Positions 15,922-23,975 of a DNA stretch of 64,000 nt are shown here, piece by piece. Under the pieces are notes generated by a model. The model was not told where the DNA came from. It did not search any database and saw only the letters and a list, made by a program, of their open reading frames with translations. The stretch comes from Thermoprotei archaeon (GTDB lineage: Archaea; Thermoproteota; Thermoprotei; Thermoproteales; B15-G16), in contig QMRC01000001.1 of assembly GCA_003649205.1 (NCBI GenBank), forward strand, positions 1-64,000, written 5' to 3'. Position 1 is the first letter of the stretch. The number at the start of each line of letters is the position of its first letter. The translations under genes were made by a program, and so were the position numbers.

Positions 15922-17004
15922 CTACTCTAGCGGTACTGACTTCACTGCTGATAGTAGTTCATTTAGATCGACTTCAGCAAATCCTATGAATGAGTCTGAT
16001 GCTCCATAGGTGATGAGGAGCTTATCTCCATACCTCTGTGCTCCACATGGGAATACTACGTATGGTCTATCCCCATACTTCTCATAAGGAGTCCTAGGCT
16101 CCATAATGTAGTACGGAGTCACACCAGAGATGACGAGGTTCCTACCATCGTACTTCAGTAATACGGCGAATACGCGATATACCTCGTCTAGACCCTTACC
16201 ATGAGCTAGAACTAGGTACTCATCCTCACTTACCCTAATTGGTGCTGTATTCCACCCAATTCTCTCTTCAAATTCAGCAGGTAATGCTAGTATGCAGTTT
16301 CTCTCAAGTGGTATTTCAGATACCTCTGTTGTTTGCATTGCAGATGCAAGTCTCTCCTTACTTACTTCCCCATACCATAGACTTGGTGGAAAGTTCTCTA
16401 AATGTGGTCTATGAAGTAGGAATACCTTGTCGGCTACCTGTAGGAGTACTGCATCTTTATTGCTTACAAGGTAGTTTCTCAGTGGCCATGGTAGTGTGAA
16501 GTACGCTACTTTACTCCACCTACGTATACCATCCTCTGAGATCGCTAATATGGGTACTGTTCTCTCTGTTCTCCTGTGACTGAAGTAGAAGCAGGTTCTA
16601 CCTGTGTAGACCATAGCTACCTGTCCATTGAGGTATTGTGCTCTAGGGTCTTCACAACCCCACATATCGGTTTTTGTATCTGGTCCAATGATTATCTCTG
16701 CTGGGTAGTGGCTATAGTTCACGTATCCCTCATATAGATCCTCTAGCTTGATCTCTAGGTAAGCTATCGCACTTACGTACTTGTAGTAACCTAGGATTAT
16801 TCTCGTATAGACCATTAGTTCCTCTCCTCTACTCAGTAGGAAGGATGCGTTGAATGCTGTTACTGGGAATCTTCTTGGGTAGTTTTTGAGGAATATTCTC
16901 TCTGGTGATAGTATTCCTAACCTCTTTGCCATATCTTTGGTTTCAGGCTTTCTAACTTCATTAACCTTCTTAGAGCAGTTAGCTATGTCGAGCATAGCAC
17001 ACAT
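15922..17004 (-). CDS. GH130-family glycosidase / mannoside phosphorylase
   Basis: The 360-residue five-bladed propeller shows GH130 hallmarks: MWGCEDPRA, YLVSNKDAVLL, LHRP, IGWNTAPI and ITYGASDSFIGFAEV. The family includes beta-1,4- and beta-1,2-mannosyl phosphorylases and hydrolases. Asp in CEDPR is a candidate acid. The start is the first ATG (MCAMLDI), with M4 as an alternative. It is transcribed with the FucI-like gene and is divergent from the thiolase gene, sharing a region of about 50 bp. A GH38 mannosidase at 38530 may act on related glycans. Confidence 0.8.
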   Translation of the reverse strand: MCAMLDIANCSKKVNEVRKPETKDMAKRLGILSPERIFLKNYPRRFPVTAFNASFLLSRGEELMVYTRIILGYYKYVSAIAYLEIKLEDLYEGYVNYSHYPAEIIIGPDTKTDMWGCEDPRAQYLNGQVAMVYTGRTCFYFSHRRTERTVPILAISEDGIRRWSKVAYFTLPWPLRNYLVSNKDAVLLQVADKVFLLHRPHLENFPPSLWYGEVSKERLASAMQTTEVSEIPLERNCILALPAEFEERIGWNTAPIRVSEDEYLVLAHGKGLDEVYRVFAVLLKYDGRNLVISGVTPYYIMEPRTPYEKYGDRPYVVFPCGAQRYGDKLLITYGASDSFIGFAEVDLNELLSAVKSVPLE

Positions 17005-17062
17005 ACCTATCTCACTAGTCCGCTATTAAGATTTAATAGTCTGTTGGTTTGTTGTGTACGCG

Positions 17063-18043
17063 ATGGTGGTAGCTCGCTGCCATAGGTGTGGCGCATCCGC
17101 TGAAGTGTACTTACCCTACGCTAGGATGTGGTTTTGCTCACGTCACTTCACTGAGTACGTAGTTGATAGGGTTAGGTCTTCTCTCAAGAGATATGGTATG
17201 ATTAAGCTAGGAGATTCAGTATTGGTATGTGTTTCAGGTGGTAAGGATAGTATTACGTTGCTTGATGTTTTGTGGTGTTTAAGAGATGAGTTTTCTCTTG
17301 ATATTAAGGTTCTTCACGTAGATCTAGGTATTGGTGAGTACTCAGTTAAGTGTAGGGAAGTTATTGAGAAGGTTGCTGAGAGGTACGGTATTAGACCAAT
17401 GATTCTCTACGTTAAGCGTATTCTCGGTATGGATGTAGGTGCCATAGCTAGGAGAGTTAGGAGGAGTACGTGTAGTGTATGTGGTTTAGTTAAGAGGTAT
17501 CTCATAAACTACGTAGCTGATGTCCTAGATGTATCTGCTGTTGCTACTGGTCATACACTCGATGATTTGACTATGTACATACTGAAGCTATTTATCACGC
17601 AAGACCTTACTCAGCTAAGTAGGTTGAGGCCATATCTAGAGGGAGTTCCTGAAGTTGGCTTGAGAGCTAGGATTAAGCCGCTTTGCGAGATAAGTGAGTT
17701 TGAGACTAGTACCTACGTGAAGCTACTTGGTCTCCCACACGTAGTTGCTAAGTGTCCCTACATTAATCCAGAGAGTATAGACCTCAAGATAAAGGAATTT
17801 CTCACTAGTCTTGAAGATAGGTCGCCAGGTCTCAAGCTAAGTCTACTACGTAATTACCTGAGGAAGTTAGCCCCTATACTGATGCGGTATCTTGGTGAGG
17901 ACAAGGTCGGGATCAATAGGTGTCGAATATGTTCTCAAGCGACTAGTGGTGAAGTATGTAGTTTCTGTAGACTAATTTCTAAACTTGGTTTAGAGCCTGA
18001 AGAGGTATTGAGGAGGATACGTGAGGAGGTTCTCTCAAGCTAA
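17063..18043 (+). CDS. tRNA 2-thiolation protein (TtuA/NcsA/Ctu1 family)
   Basis: The 326-residue PP-loop ATPase has SGGKDSITLLDVL near residue 60. An N-terminal zinc finger (CHRCGA and FCSRH) and a C-terminal one (CRICSQATSGEVCSFC) are visible. Internal Cys of the TtcA/TtuA type (STCSVCGLVKRYLIN and KCPYIN) suggest Fe-S-dependent thiolation. It would thiolate U34 or U54 of tRNA. ATG 17063 begins just before the zinc finger; a GTG at 17054 is also open. It converges with the 113-residue gene, overlapping by 9 bp. Confidence 0.9.
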   Translation: MVVARCHRCGASAEVYLPYARMWFCSRHFTEYVVDRVRSSLKRYGMIKLGDSVLVCVSGGKDSITLLDVLWCLRDEFSLDIKVLHVDLGIGEYSVKCREVIEKVAERYGIRPMILYVKRILGMDVGAIARRVRRSTCSVCGLVKRYLINYVADVLDVSAVATGHTLDDLTMYILKLFITQDLTQLSRLRPYLEGVPEVGLRARIKPLCEISEFETSTYVKLLGLPHVVAKCPYINPESIDLKIKEFLTSLEDRSPGLKLSLLRNYLRKLAPILMRYLGEDKVGINRCRICSQATSGEVCSFCRLISKLGLEPEEVLRRIREEVLSS

Positions 18044-18376
18044 TTTCTCCATGTGCTTTACCATCCTATCGAGAATTTCTCGAAATCTCTCACTGTCATT
18101 ACTCTTCATCACGTAGATGAACTCTGTGATACTAATTGTTATACCACATTCTCTCTCAATAGCTCTCACTATGGATTCTATAAAGAAGTCGGTAGTTCTC
18201 TCATCTCCTGCATTAAGAGTCTTCAGTACCTCATACACCTTCCTCGGTTCTTTGACCAATATCTCTGTTGGATCTCGACCTAGTAATCTCTTGAGGTGAA
18301 AGTAGAGTACAGAACCAAGGTTTGGCGCTACATAGTTCAACAATTTGAAGAAGAGTGAGTAGTGAGACATTTTCAA
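18035..18376 (-). CDS. Uncharacterised 113-residue helical protein
   Basis: The product is mostly alpha-helical with no recognised motif (LKTLNAGDERTTDFFIESIVRAI, then MKSNDSERFREILDRMVKHM). It lies 8 bp downstream of a two-domain KaiC-like ATPase, so it is probably its operon partner or regulator. It could be a small adaptor akin to those that follow archaeal KaiC-family genes, but that is inference only. Confidence 0.6.
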   Translation of the reverse strand: MKMSHYSLFFKLLNYVAPNLGSVLYFHLKRLLGRDPTEILVKEPRKVYEVLKTLNAGDERTTDFFIESIVRAIERECGITISITEFIYVMKSNDSERFREILDRMVKHMEKLA

Positions 18377-18384
18377 TTCATCCT

Positions 18385-19713
18385 CTACTCAATAATTAGC
18401 TTACCATCAACTACCTTTATCTCGTAGGCACCAGTTTCGTGTCTAGATTTCTTTGCCTTCACTACACTAATCATTCTCCTAACTCTCTGGTTACTAAAGT
18501 CAAGCCACATAGCAATGACGTTATCTACTAGCGCTAAGAGAGGTAAGCTAAGTCCGGTCTCGATGTCCCATAGTAACGTAATAAATGAGGTAGCACCTAC
18601 ACTCCTAAGTAGCTTAATGATCTGTACGAGAGTACTATACCCCTCATTATCGTATGTGATGAGTACATGCTGTGCATTATCTAGAGCAATTCTCAATGGT
18701 TTAGTGTGGTCAATAACCTCACTAAGGTACTTCACGAGTTCTCGAGGTGTATACCTGTAGGTATCAACTGCGACAACTCTGAATCTCTCTTCAATGCTAG
18801 GTACATCAATACCATAGGTAGTCCTAACGTAACTCCATAAGTCCTCAGTAGACTCACCAAAGTCTATGTAAAGTACATTCTCACCGGCTCTAGCACCATG
18901 TATAAGAAAGTGCAGAGCAAGTAAGCTCTTCCCCACACCAGAAGGACCGAGAAGTAGCGTTACAGATCCTCTATACACTCCACCCCCAAGTACCTCATCC
19001 AACTTAGGTACACCAGTGGATACCCTCAGGGAAGTACCGCTATACACGCCTCTAAATGCGTGTGTGGTTAATAGCTCAATACCTCTACTTCCGAGAGTGA
19101 ATTCGTAACGTACCTTCTCAACAACCCTACCCCTAAACTTCTGCACCTTAAGGAACCTACGTACCCTATCTTCCCAATACTCCGTACTAAGCTCCAACAC
19201 AACGTCAGCTAGATACTGCTCGAAACCGAGTCCCGGTACTTCGGAGATGAAGATGGTAGTAGTACCAAGAGGTTTAAGTCCATACACAGTAAATACCTGT
19301 AATGCAGCTCTAGCCTCTCGCTCAGGTACACCAGCAGTTAGAGCAGTTACACTATCAATAACCAGCCTAGAAGCACGATACTCACCTAACTTCTCTAAAA
19401 TAGCTGCAAAGACCTCTTCAAGACACTTAACTTCACGAGGTATAGGTACGTGAATGTAGTAGAATAAGTTCTTCCTCTCAAGTTCCTTAAAGTTCATGCC
19501 CATACTAGCCATGTGCTCGAGAAACTCATCCCTCCTCTCATACGTACTCACGTAGAGACCTACCTCTCCCCTCAACGCTCCATGATATATGAACTGTGCT
19601 GCGAGAGTAGTCTTACCTGTACCTGAAGCACCTTTAATGAGAATTAGTGAACCTCTAGGAATAGCAGCAAAAAGATCATCTACAGTACGCACCTCTAAGG
19701 TATGAGAACACAT
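18385..19713 (-). CDS. KaiC-like RecA-superfamily ATPase, two domains
   Basis: The 442-residue protein has tandem RecA-like domains. Walker A 1 is KGASGTGKTTLA (about 27-38), with DSVTALTAG as Walker B. Walker A 2 is LGPSGVGKSLLA (about 252), with LRIALDNAQHVL. The first domain ends in EVPG and LELSTEYW as in KaiC and circadian-like ATPases. Archaeal relatives act in signalling or regulation. It follows adk by 3 bp and precedes the 113-residue gene, forming an adk-kaiC-like-113 operon. Confidence 0.85.
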   Translation of the reverse strand: MCSHTLEVRTVDDLFAAIPRGSLILIKGASGTGKTTLAAQFIYHGALRGEVGLYVSTYERRDEFLEHMASMGMNFKELERKNLFYYIHVPIPREVKCLEEVFAAILEKLGEYRASRLVIDSVTALTAGVPEREARAALQVFTVYGLKPLGTTTIFISEVPGLGFEQYLADVVLELSTEYWEDRVRRFLKVQKFRGRVVEKVRYEFTLGSRGIELLTTHAFRGVYSGTSLRVSTGVPKLDEVLGGGVYRGSVTLLLGPSGVGKSLLALHFLIHGARAGENVLYIDFGESTEDLWSYVRTTYGIDVPSIEERFRVVAVDTYRYTPRELVKYLSEVIDHTKPLRIALDNAQHVLITYDNEGYSTLVQIIKLLRSVGATSFITLLWDIETGLSLPLLALVDNVIAMWLDFSNQRVRRMISVVKAKKSRHETGAYEIKVVDGKLIIE

Positions 19714-19716
19714 TAA

Positions 19717-20364
19717 CTATTCCCTCACTAGACCATACCTACGCAGAACCTCAATGCATTTCCTAACAACTTCCTCGATAGGACCTGTAGCATCGACATC
19801 AACTAGAATACCCCTTTCCCTATAGTACTCAATGATAGGTCTCATCTGCTCTCTATACACCTCCAACCTACGCCTAATGACTTCAGGCCTATCATCCTCC
19901 CTCTGATACAGTTCACCACCACACACATCACACCTACCGGGAATCCTAGGTGGTCTGAACTTGACGTGATATATAGCACCACAATTCCTACATATCCTTC
20001 TACCACTCAACCTCTCAATGATAACCTCGTCAGGAGCTACGAAATTAAGCACCAGATCTATCTTCACAATCCTATCCAACTCAATAGCTTGTCTAAGAGT
20101 CCTTGGAAATCCATCTAGAATGAATCCTCTCTTACAGTCGTCCATAGACAACCTACGTCTAACAACCTCAATCACAACCTCATCAGGAACTAACTCACCA
20201 CGTTCAACATACTCCTTAACCAACCTACCGAGTTCTGAACCACGCTTAATCTCCTCACGAAAGATATCGCCGGTAGAGATGTGCGGAATACCATATCTCT
20301 TCGACAGCTCACTAGCATAAGAACCCTTGCCAATGCCAGGTGGCCCTATGAACACTAATCTCAT
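19717..20364 (-). CDS. adk: Adenylate kinase, zinc-type lid
   Basis: The 215-residue protein has P-loop GPPGIGKGSYASEL, AMP-site STGDIFREEI and LDGFPRTLRQA. Its LID domain has four Cys (CRNC and CDVC), consistent with structural zinc. It interconverts ATP, AMP and ADP. This is the long, bacterial-type Adk architecture rather than the short trimeric archaeal one. It is the first gene of the operon with the KaiC-like ATPase, so adenylate supply and this ATPase are transcriptionally linked. Confidence 0.94.
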   Translation of the reverse strand: MRLVFIGPPGIGKGSYASELSKRYGIPHISTGDIFREEIKRGSELGRLVKEYVERGELVPDEVVIEVVRRRLSMDDCKRGFILDGFPRTLRQAIELDRIVKIDLVLNFVAPDEVIIERLSGRRICRNCGAIYHVKFRPPRIPGRCDVCGGELYQREDDRPEVIRRRLEVYREQMRPIIEYYRERGILVDVDATGPIEEVVRKCIEVLRRYGLVRE

Positions 20365-20494
20365 GTGTAGCCTCTTTCAAGTCATCTCATAAAAGGTTTA
20401 CTCAGGACAAATTGAGGTCAAGTTCCATAGTTTGCACATTGAGAATCTACATAACTAACATATAGTCGACACGTGGAACTCTGTGTAGGGGAAA

Positions 20495-20890
20495 ATGAAG
20501 AGAACTCAACTACAGGTCATGATATCAGACATAGAGACCTGTATACCGCTCCTACTAAATCAAGTACGAAACGTTCGTAGTGTCCTCGTAGTAAGTGATG
20601 GAGAGAGCTTTGTAGCAACATCATTGAGAAGAGCTGGGGTAAATATGCTTGTGATTAGTAGTGATGCCAATACCTTGAAGGTAGAGCTTGACTTAGTTAA
20701 ACCAGGTATTGCAGTAATTGAAGTACCTGCTGAAGTTAGTAGGTGTAGGTTAAGTAATGTAGCTTACATAGTTAGAAGATTAATTGAGGAAGGAATATCG
20801 ACACTAGTCATCGGTAAGAAAGTACCTAGAGAGCTAGTTGATTTAGCCAACAAGGTTTTAGTCCTACATACAGGAAAGACTTATCCGTGA
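20495..20890 (+). CDS. Uncharacterised alpha/beta protein
   Basis: The 131-residue protein alternates strands and helices (VRSVLVVSDGESFVATSLRRAGV, then ISTLVIGKKVPRELVDLANKVLVL), a Rossmann-like arrangement without a glycine-rich loop. The start ATG is preceded by GGGGAAA; M9 is an alternative. The next gene, of the Mth938 family, begins 9 bp downstream after GAGGTG, so they form an operon. No function is proposed. Confidence 0.55.
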   Translation: MKRTQLQVMISDIETCIPLLLNQVRNVRSVLVVSDGESFVATSLRRAGVNMLVISSDANTLKVELDLVKPGIAVIEVPAEVSRCRLSNVAYIVRRLIEEGISTLVIGKKVPRELVDLANKVLVLHTGKTYP

Positions 20891-20899
20891 GGTGTCATC

Positions 20900-21247
20900 A
20901 TGAAGTTAGTTGAGCACTATGACTTCGGTACCATAGTGATAGGTGGTAGGAGATACTTTAGGGACCTCATAGTAACGCCAACTAGGATAATAGAGAATTG
21001 GTGGAGAAGAGAAGGTCATAGGGTGTGTCTTGAAGATATTCGTGATTTACTTAGTGAAGATATCGAGTACTTGGTCATAGGTACTGGCTACAGTGGTTTA
21101 GTTGAAGTTGATGAAGAGGTGGTTGAGGAATTTAATAAAAGAGGTGTTAAGGTAGTTATCAAGCCTTCTAGAGAAGCCATTGAGGAGTACAATAGACTGG
21201 TTAGAGACGGTAAGAAGGTTGCCTTAGCAATCCACCTAACGTGTTAG
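20900..21247 (+). CDS. Mth938-like domain protein (DUF498/NDUFAF3-related)
   Basis: The 115-residue protein has YDFGTIVIGGRRYFRDLIVTP, then YLVIGTGYSGLVEVDEEVVEEFNKRGVKVVI and TREAI-like RPSREAIEEYNRL, the typical order for the Mth938 fold. Eukaryotic NDUFAF3 is an assembly factor of respiratory complex I; archaeal members have no proven role. A GAGGTG Shine-Dalgarno fixes the ATG. Confidence 0.85.
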   Translation: MKLVEHYDFGTIVIGGRRYFRDLIVTPTRIIENWWRREGHRVCLEDIRDLLSEDIEYLVIGTGYSGLVEVDEEVVEEFNKRGVKVVIKPSREAIEEYNRLVRDGKKVALAIHLTC

Positions 21248-21292
21248 CTAGGTACTTAAATGACTTGTTAAACTCGCTCTTGGTGATTCGCT

Positions 21293-21697
21293 TTGAGCAA
21301 GCCTAATGTTGAGGGAAAGGTTGAGGAAACTAAGAGGGTTAAGAAGCGTAGAGAGAGGTGGTCGTGGGAAATCTTTGTTGGGTGTATGTTTGTCGGTATT
21401 GGGTTAGGTATTCTCGTTGGTGAGACCGGTGCATTTACAATGTTTGGTATGGGAATTGGCTTCATCCTAGCATCTCTCATCAGATTTGAGAGAGCAAAGT
21501 TCGTAATTACAGTACCTAGATCAGTTGGTAGCGCAGTCGTCATTGCTATAGGGCTTCTCCTCATACTACTTGGTCTAAATCTCATGGGTGTTGTGACCAT
21601 AGAGATTACTAAGCTAGTAGCTGGTTTCGTACTCATCCTACTTGGAGCGGCAGTGATGTTGATTGGTCTGAGAATCTCAGGAATTAGAATTGAGTAG
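21293..21697 (+). CDS. Small integral membrane protein
   Basis: The 134-residue protein has a basic N-terminus (KRVKKRRERW) followed by four Gly-rich hydrophobic helices at about 27-45, 47-63, 78-100 and 104-128. The probable start is TTG, since the first ATG lies far inside. No family is recognised. Its end lies 13 bp before the 3' end of the convergent tRNA-Arg(CCT) gene. Confidence 0.55.
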   Translation: MSKPNVEGKVEETKRVKKRRERWSWEIFVGCMFVGIGLGILVGETGAFTMFGMGIGFILASLIRFERAKFVITVPRSVGSAVVIAIGLLLILLGLNLMGVVTIEITKLVAGFVLILLGAAVMLIGLRISGIRIE

Positions 21698-21710
21698 AGG
21701 AGATAGTGCT

Positions 21711-21817
21711 TGGCGGCCCCGCCGGGATTTGAACCCGGGACCTGCGGCTTAGGAGGCATTCGGTACCGAGGTATGAGGCCCCGGTATCGCCGCCCTTCCA
21801 GGCTAGGCCACGGGGCC
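21711..21817 (-). tRNA. tRNA-Arg(CCT) with a 30-nt intron at position 29/30
   Basis: Removing 21758-21787 gives a perfect cloverleaf: acceptor GGCCCCG/CGGGGCC, D stem GCCT/GGGC, anticodon stem GCGGC/GCCGC around loop CTCCTAA (anticodon CCT), variable AGGTC, T arm CCGGG-TTCAAAT-CCCGG, discriminator G and encoded CCA (21711-21713). Without the intron removal no anticodon stem forms. The acceptor and T arm match the tRNA-Arg(GCG) at 8838, as expected for isoacceptors. Confidence 0.92.
21758..21787 (-). other. Noncanonical tRNA intron (29/30) with bulge-helix-bulge
   Basis: The 30-nt intron forms a hairpin with stem TACCGGGG/CCTCGGTA and 7-nt loop. Three-base bulges CGA and ATG flank a short central helix (CGG/CCG). 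Cutting between the second and third base of each bulge joins ...GCG to GC... and recreates the anticodon stem. Position 29/30 lies upstream of the anticodon, unlike the usual 37/38 site, and requires a splicing endonuclease with relaxed specificity. Confidence 0.8.
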
Positions 21818-21925
21818 TATCCTCGCTAATCATCTACTATGGGGTTTTTGTTCTTTTCCCTTAGTTCTCCATTGTTTGGACTTACCTTTATTTACCTTTA
21901 CTGAGGGTCACGTTTTGGTGGTACA

Positions 21926-23566
21926 GTGATTTCTCGGAAGCTTCTAATTGCGATTATTCTCGTAATAATTCCTGTTACAGTGATTGGTCTGTACCTATCA
22001 TGTAAGGCTACTAGTGTTAGTGAGGAAATCATACCGAAGGTACCTACTTATGAGGTTACGAACTACATTGCTCTACTCAAGATCGTAGGCTCCATTGCTA
22101 ATGAGACACAGGTATGGGATTTACTGACTAAGATAAGGTTCCTCAAGTCCTGTGAAGAGGTTAAGGGTGTTGTACTGTACATTGACTCTCCTGGTGGTGT
22201 TGCTGCGTATGTTCAGGAGATATACCTAGCAATTAGGGACTTAGATAGCTGTAAACCTGTTGTTGCTTACGTTAGCTCAATGGCTCTCTCAGGTGGGTAC
22301 CACATTGCTGTTGCTGCGAGGAAGATTATTGTTGCTCCTGCGTCAATGATCGGTAATGTAGGTGTTATTGGTTTCGTTCCTCCAAAACCAACACCGAGAG
22401 TAGATGTCCTTGAGACAGGGCCACTGAAGCAAACTGGGTTAACTAGGAGCTCAGTTGTTGAAGCTATAAAGAAGCTACTTGATGAGTTCGTTAATGCCGT
22501 AGTGAGTTCACGAAGAGTAACTATACCGATTACGGAGCTTGCTAGTGGGAGAATATTCATTGGTCTAGATGCTGTTGAGTATGGACTGGCAGACATGGTT
22601 GGTTCGATATTTGATGCTGTGGAGGAAGCAGCGAAATTAGCAGGTGTCACAGAGTACAGAGTTGTATCGTGTGAGGAACTCATGGAGAAAGTGCAGACAG
22701 AAAGGGTAGAGGATCAGTGTGAGGAGATCTCTACTGACATCATTAAGTCAATCAGACAAGCACTAGATAGAGGGCACGTAATGTTCTACATCTATGTACC
22801 ACCGAGTAGAGTACATGAACTAGGTACTGAATTGGTTGCTACAGAAGGTCTAGATGTAGTCTCAACTAAGTACAGTTGGAGAAGCAGTTCAGAAGGGAAG
22901 ACTGTAGTCATAGATCTAGCACATACCACCTCCCTATACCTAGATGAGGTAGAGCCTCTCATAAAGTATCTACTCAGTAACAACGTTACAGTACTGTACC
23001 TACTCAATACCAAGTACATAGATACCATACTCGAGAAAGCACAGGCATACATCGTACTAGCTCCAACAAAGGTCTATAGCTACGATGAGGTTGTTAAGTT
23101 GAGGAGATTTGTTGAGAAAGGAGGAAAGCTACTCCTAGTAGCTGATCCAGAGCGAGGTAACACACTAGCAATAAACACTCTAGCATCAACGTTCAAGATA
23201 CAGTTTAGTACAGGCTACCTATACATACCACCATACAGCATTGAGAATCAGACAAATTACCGAGATGTAATTGGTGAGGTAGCTCAAGAACACGAGATCA
23301 CTAAGGGTATTACCAAACTACTCCTCCACACAGCAACCTACATACAGCTAGGTACAGACTACATACCCCTAATCAAGGTAAGCGCCTACTCAACAACCAA
23401 CTGGAAGAGAGGTGAGTACGTAGTCATGGCAGTATCGAAGAACGGTAGAGTAGTAGCTCTAGCAGACTTATCACCACTAGAAACCGCATACGTAAGTGAA
23501 TTCGATAACGAGAAACTACTACAGAACGTAGTGAAGTTCCTAATGAGTAATGAGGCAAAGACTTAA
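21926..23566 (+). CDS. SppA-like (S49) membrane serine protease with extra C-terminal domain
   Basis: The 546-residue protein has an N-terminal signal anchor (LLIAIILVIIPVTVIGLYL). The S49/ClpP-fold protease follows at about 45-245, with VVLYIDSPGGVAAYVQEI, the nucleophile Ser in SSMALSGGYHIA and ASMIGNVGV. SppA enzymes use a Ser-Lys dyad. Residues about 275-546 form a second alpha/beta domain (FVEKGGKLLLVADPERGN, ending GRVVALADLSPLE) resembling class I glutaminase-like or GldG-type domains. The start is GTG. Its active site probably faces outside and acts on membrane or signal peptides. Confidence 0.82.
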   Translation: MISRKLLIAIILVIIPVTVIGLYLSCKATSVSEEIIPKVPTYEVTNYIALLKIVGSIANETQVWDLLTKIRFLKSCEEVKGVVLYIDSPGGVAAYVQEIYLAIRDLDSCKPVVAYVSSMALSGGYHIAVAARKIIVAPASMIGNVGVIGFVPPKPTPRVDVLETGPLKQTGLTRSSVVEAIKKLLDEFVNAVVSSRRVTIPITELASGRIFIGLDAVEYGLADMVGSIFDAVEEAAKLAGVTEYRVVSCEELMEKVQTERVEDQCEEISTDIIKSIRQALDRGHVMFYIYVPPSRVHELGTELVATEGLDVVSTKYSWRSSSEGKTVVIDLAHTTSLYLDEVEPLIKYLLSNNVTVLYLLNTKYIDTILEKAQAYIVLAPTKVYSYDEVVKLRRFVEKGGKLLLVADPERGNTLAINTLASTFKIQFSTGYLYIPPYSIENQTNYRDVIGEVAQEHEITKGITKLLLHTATYIQLGTDYIPLIKVSAYSTTNWKRGEYVVMAVSKNGRVVALADLSPLETAYVSEFDNEKLLQNVVKFLMSNEAKT

Positions 23567-23592
23567 TAACCCACAAGACACAGTTCAGAACC

Positions 23593-23755
23593 GCCCGAGA
23601 GGGGGGAATCCCGGTACCCCGGCCATAGCCGGCGGGTCCCACCCGGTCTCATACCGAACCCGGAAGTTAAACCGCCGGCCGCCGTCGGGAGTACTGGGGT
23701 CCGCGAGGCCCCGGGAAACCGCGGTGCTGGGGGCCGGGCTCTAGCCCTCTCGGGC
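23593..23755 (+). repeat. Inverted repeat enclosing 5S rRNA (processing stem)
   Basis: The 11-base sequence at 23593-23603 (GCCCGAGAGGG) is the exact reverse complement of 23745-23755. The two arms lie 5-7 bases outside the 5S ends and would form a perfect stem in the precursor. Such stems are typical precursor-processing structures for the larger archaeal rRNAs; for a free-standing 5S it is less commonly noted. Confidence 0.75.
23610..23740 (+). rRNA. rrf: 5S ribosomal RNA
   Basis: The sequence contains the conserved 5S core: GGCCATAGCCGGCGGGTCCC, ACCCGGTCTCATACCGAACC, CGGAAGTTAAACC and GGGAGTACTGGGGTCC. The terminal helix I is formed by CCCGG-TA-CCCC and GGGG-GC-CGGG. It is isolated from 16S/23S, as is common in Thermoproteota, and lies between the S49 gene and tRNA-Thr. 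The exact mature ends are uncertain by a few bases. Confidence 0.93.
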
Positions 23756-23860
23756 TCTAAATCAAACTCCTAACTGCTTCTTCCACTAACTCCTCCTGTA
23801 CGTCACTGCTGTAGGTGTTGACGTAAACTTTAAGATATACACACTTGTTGACACTTTAGA

Positions 23861-23954
23861 GCCCCGGTAGCTCAGCCTGGTTAGAGCGCCGTCCTGGTAA
23901 TGTCGGCAGCCAGATAGACGGAGGTCCCGGGTTCAAATCCCGGCCGGGGCTCCA
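23861..23954 (+). tRNA. tRNA-Thr(GGT) with a 16-nt canonical intron
   Basis: The parts are acceptor GCCCCGG/CCGGGGC, D arm GCTC...GAGC, anticodon stem CCGTC/GACGG, mature loop CTGGTAA (anticodon GGT), T arm with TTCAAAT, discriminator T at 23951 and encoded CCA. U73 is the usual archaeal Thr discriminator. It lies about 105 bp downstream of 5S rRNA and could share its transcript, although TTTAAGATATA at about 23830 could be its own TATA element. Confidence 0.93.
23900..23915 (+). other. tRNA-Thr intron (37/38) with perfect bulge-helix-bulge
   Basis: The 16-nt intron sits between positions 37 and 38. Helix CTGG/CCAG lies between two 3-base bulges, TAA and ATA, above the anticodon stem. The intron arm is reduced to a 2-bp TG/CA hairpin with a TCGG tetraloop, near the minimum size compatible with archaeal splicing. 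Confidence 0.88.
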
Positions 23955-23975
23955 TCCCCAATACTTGTCTCGCAG

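Noticed and set aside
18385..19713. KaiC-like gene as RadA recombinase
   Set aside because: Two tandem RecA domains and no HhH N-terminal domain; this is KaiC-type, not RadA.
8838..21817. Long direct repeats between the two tRNA-Arg genes as mobile-element ends
   Set aside because: They are ordinary isoacceptor similarity in acceptor and T arms, inversely oriented and 13 kb apart, with no integrase.
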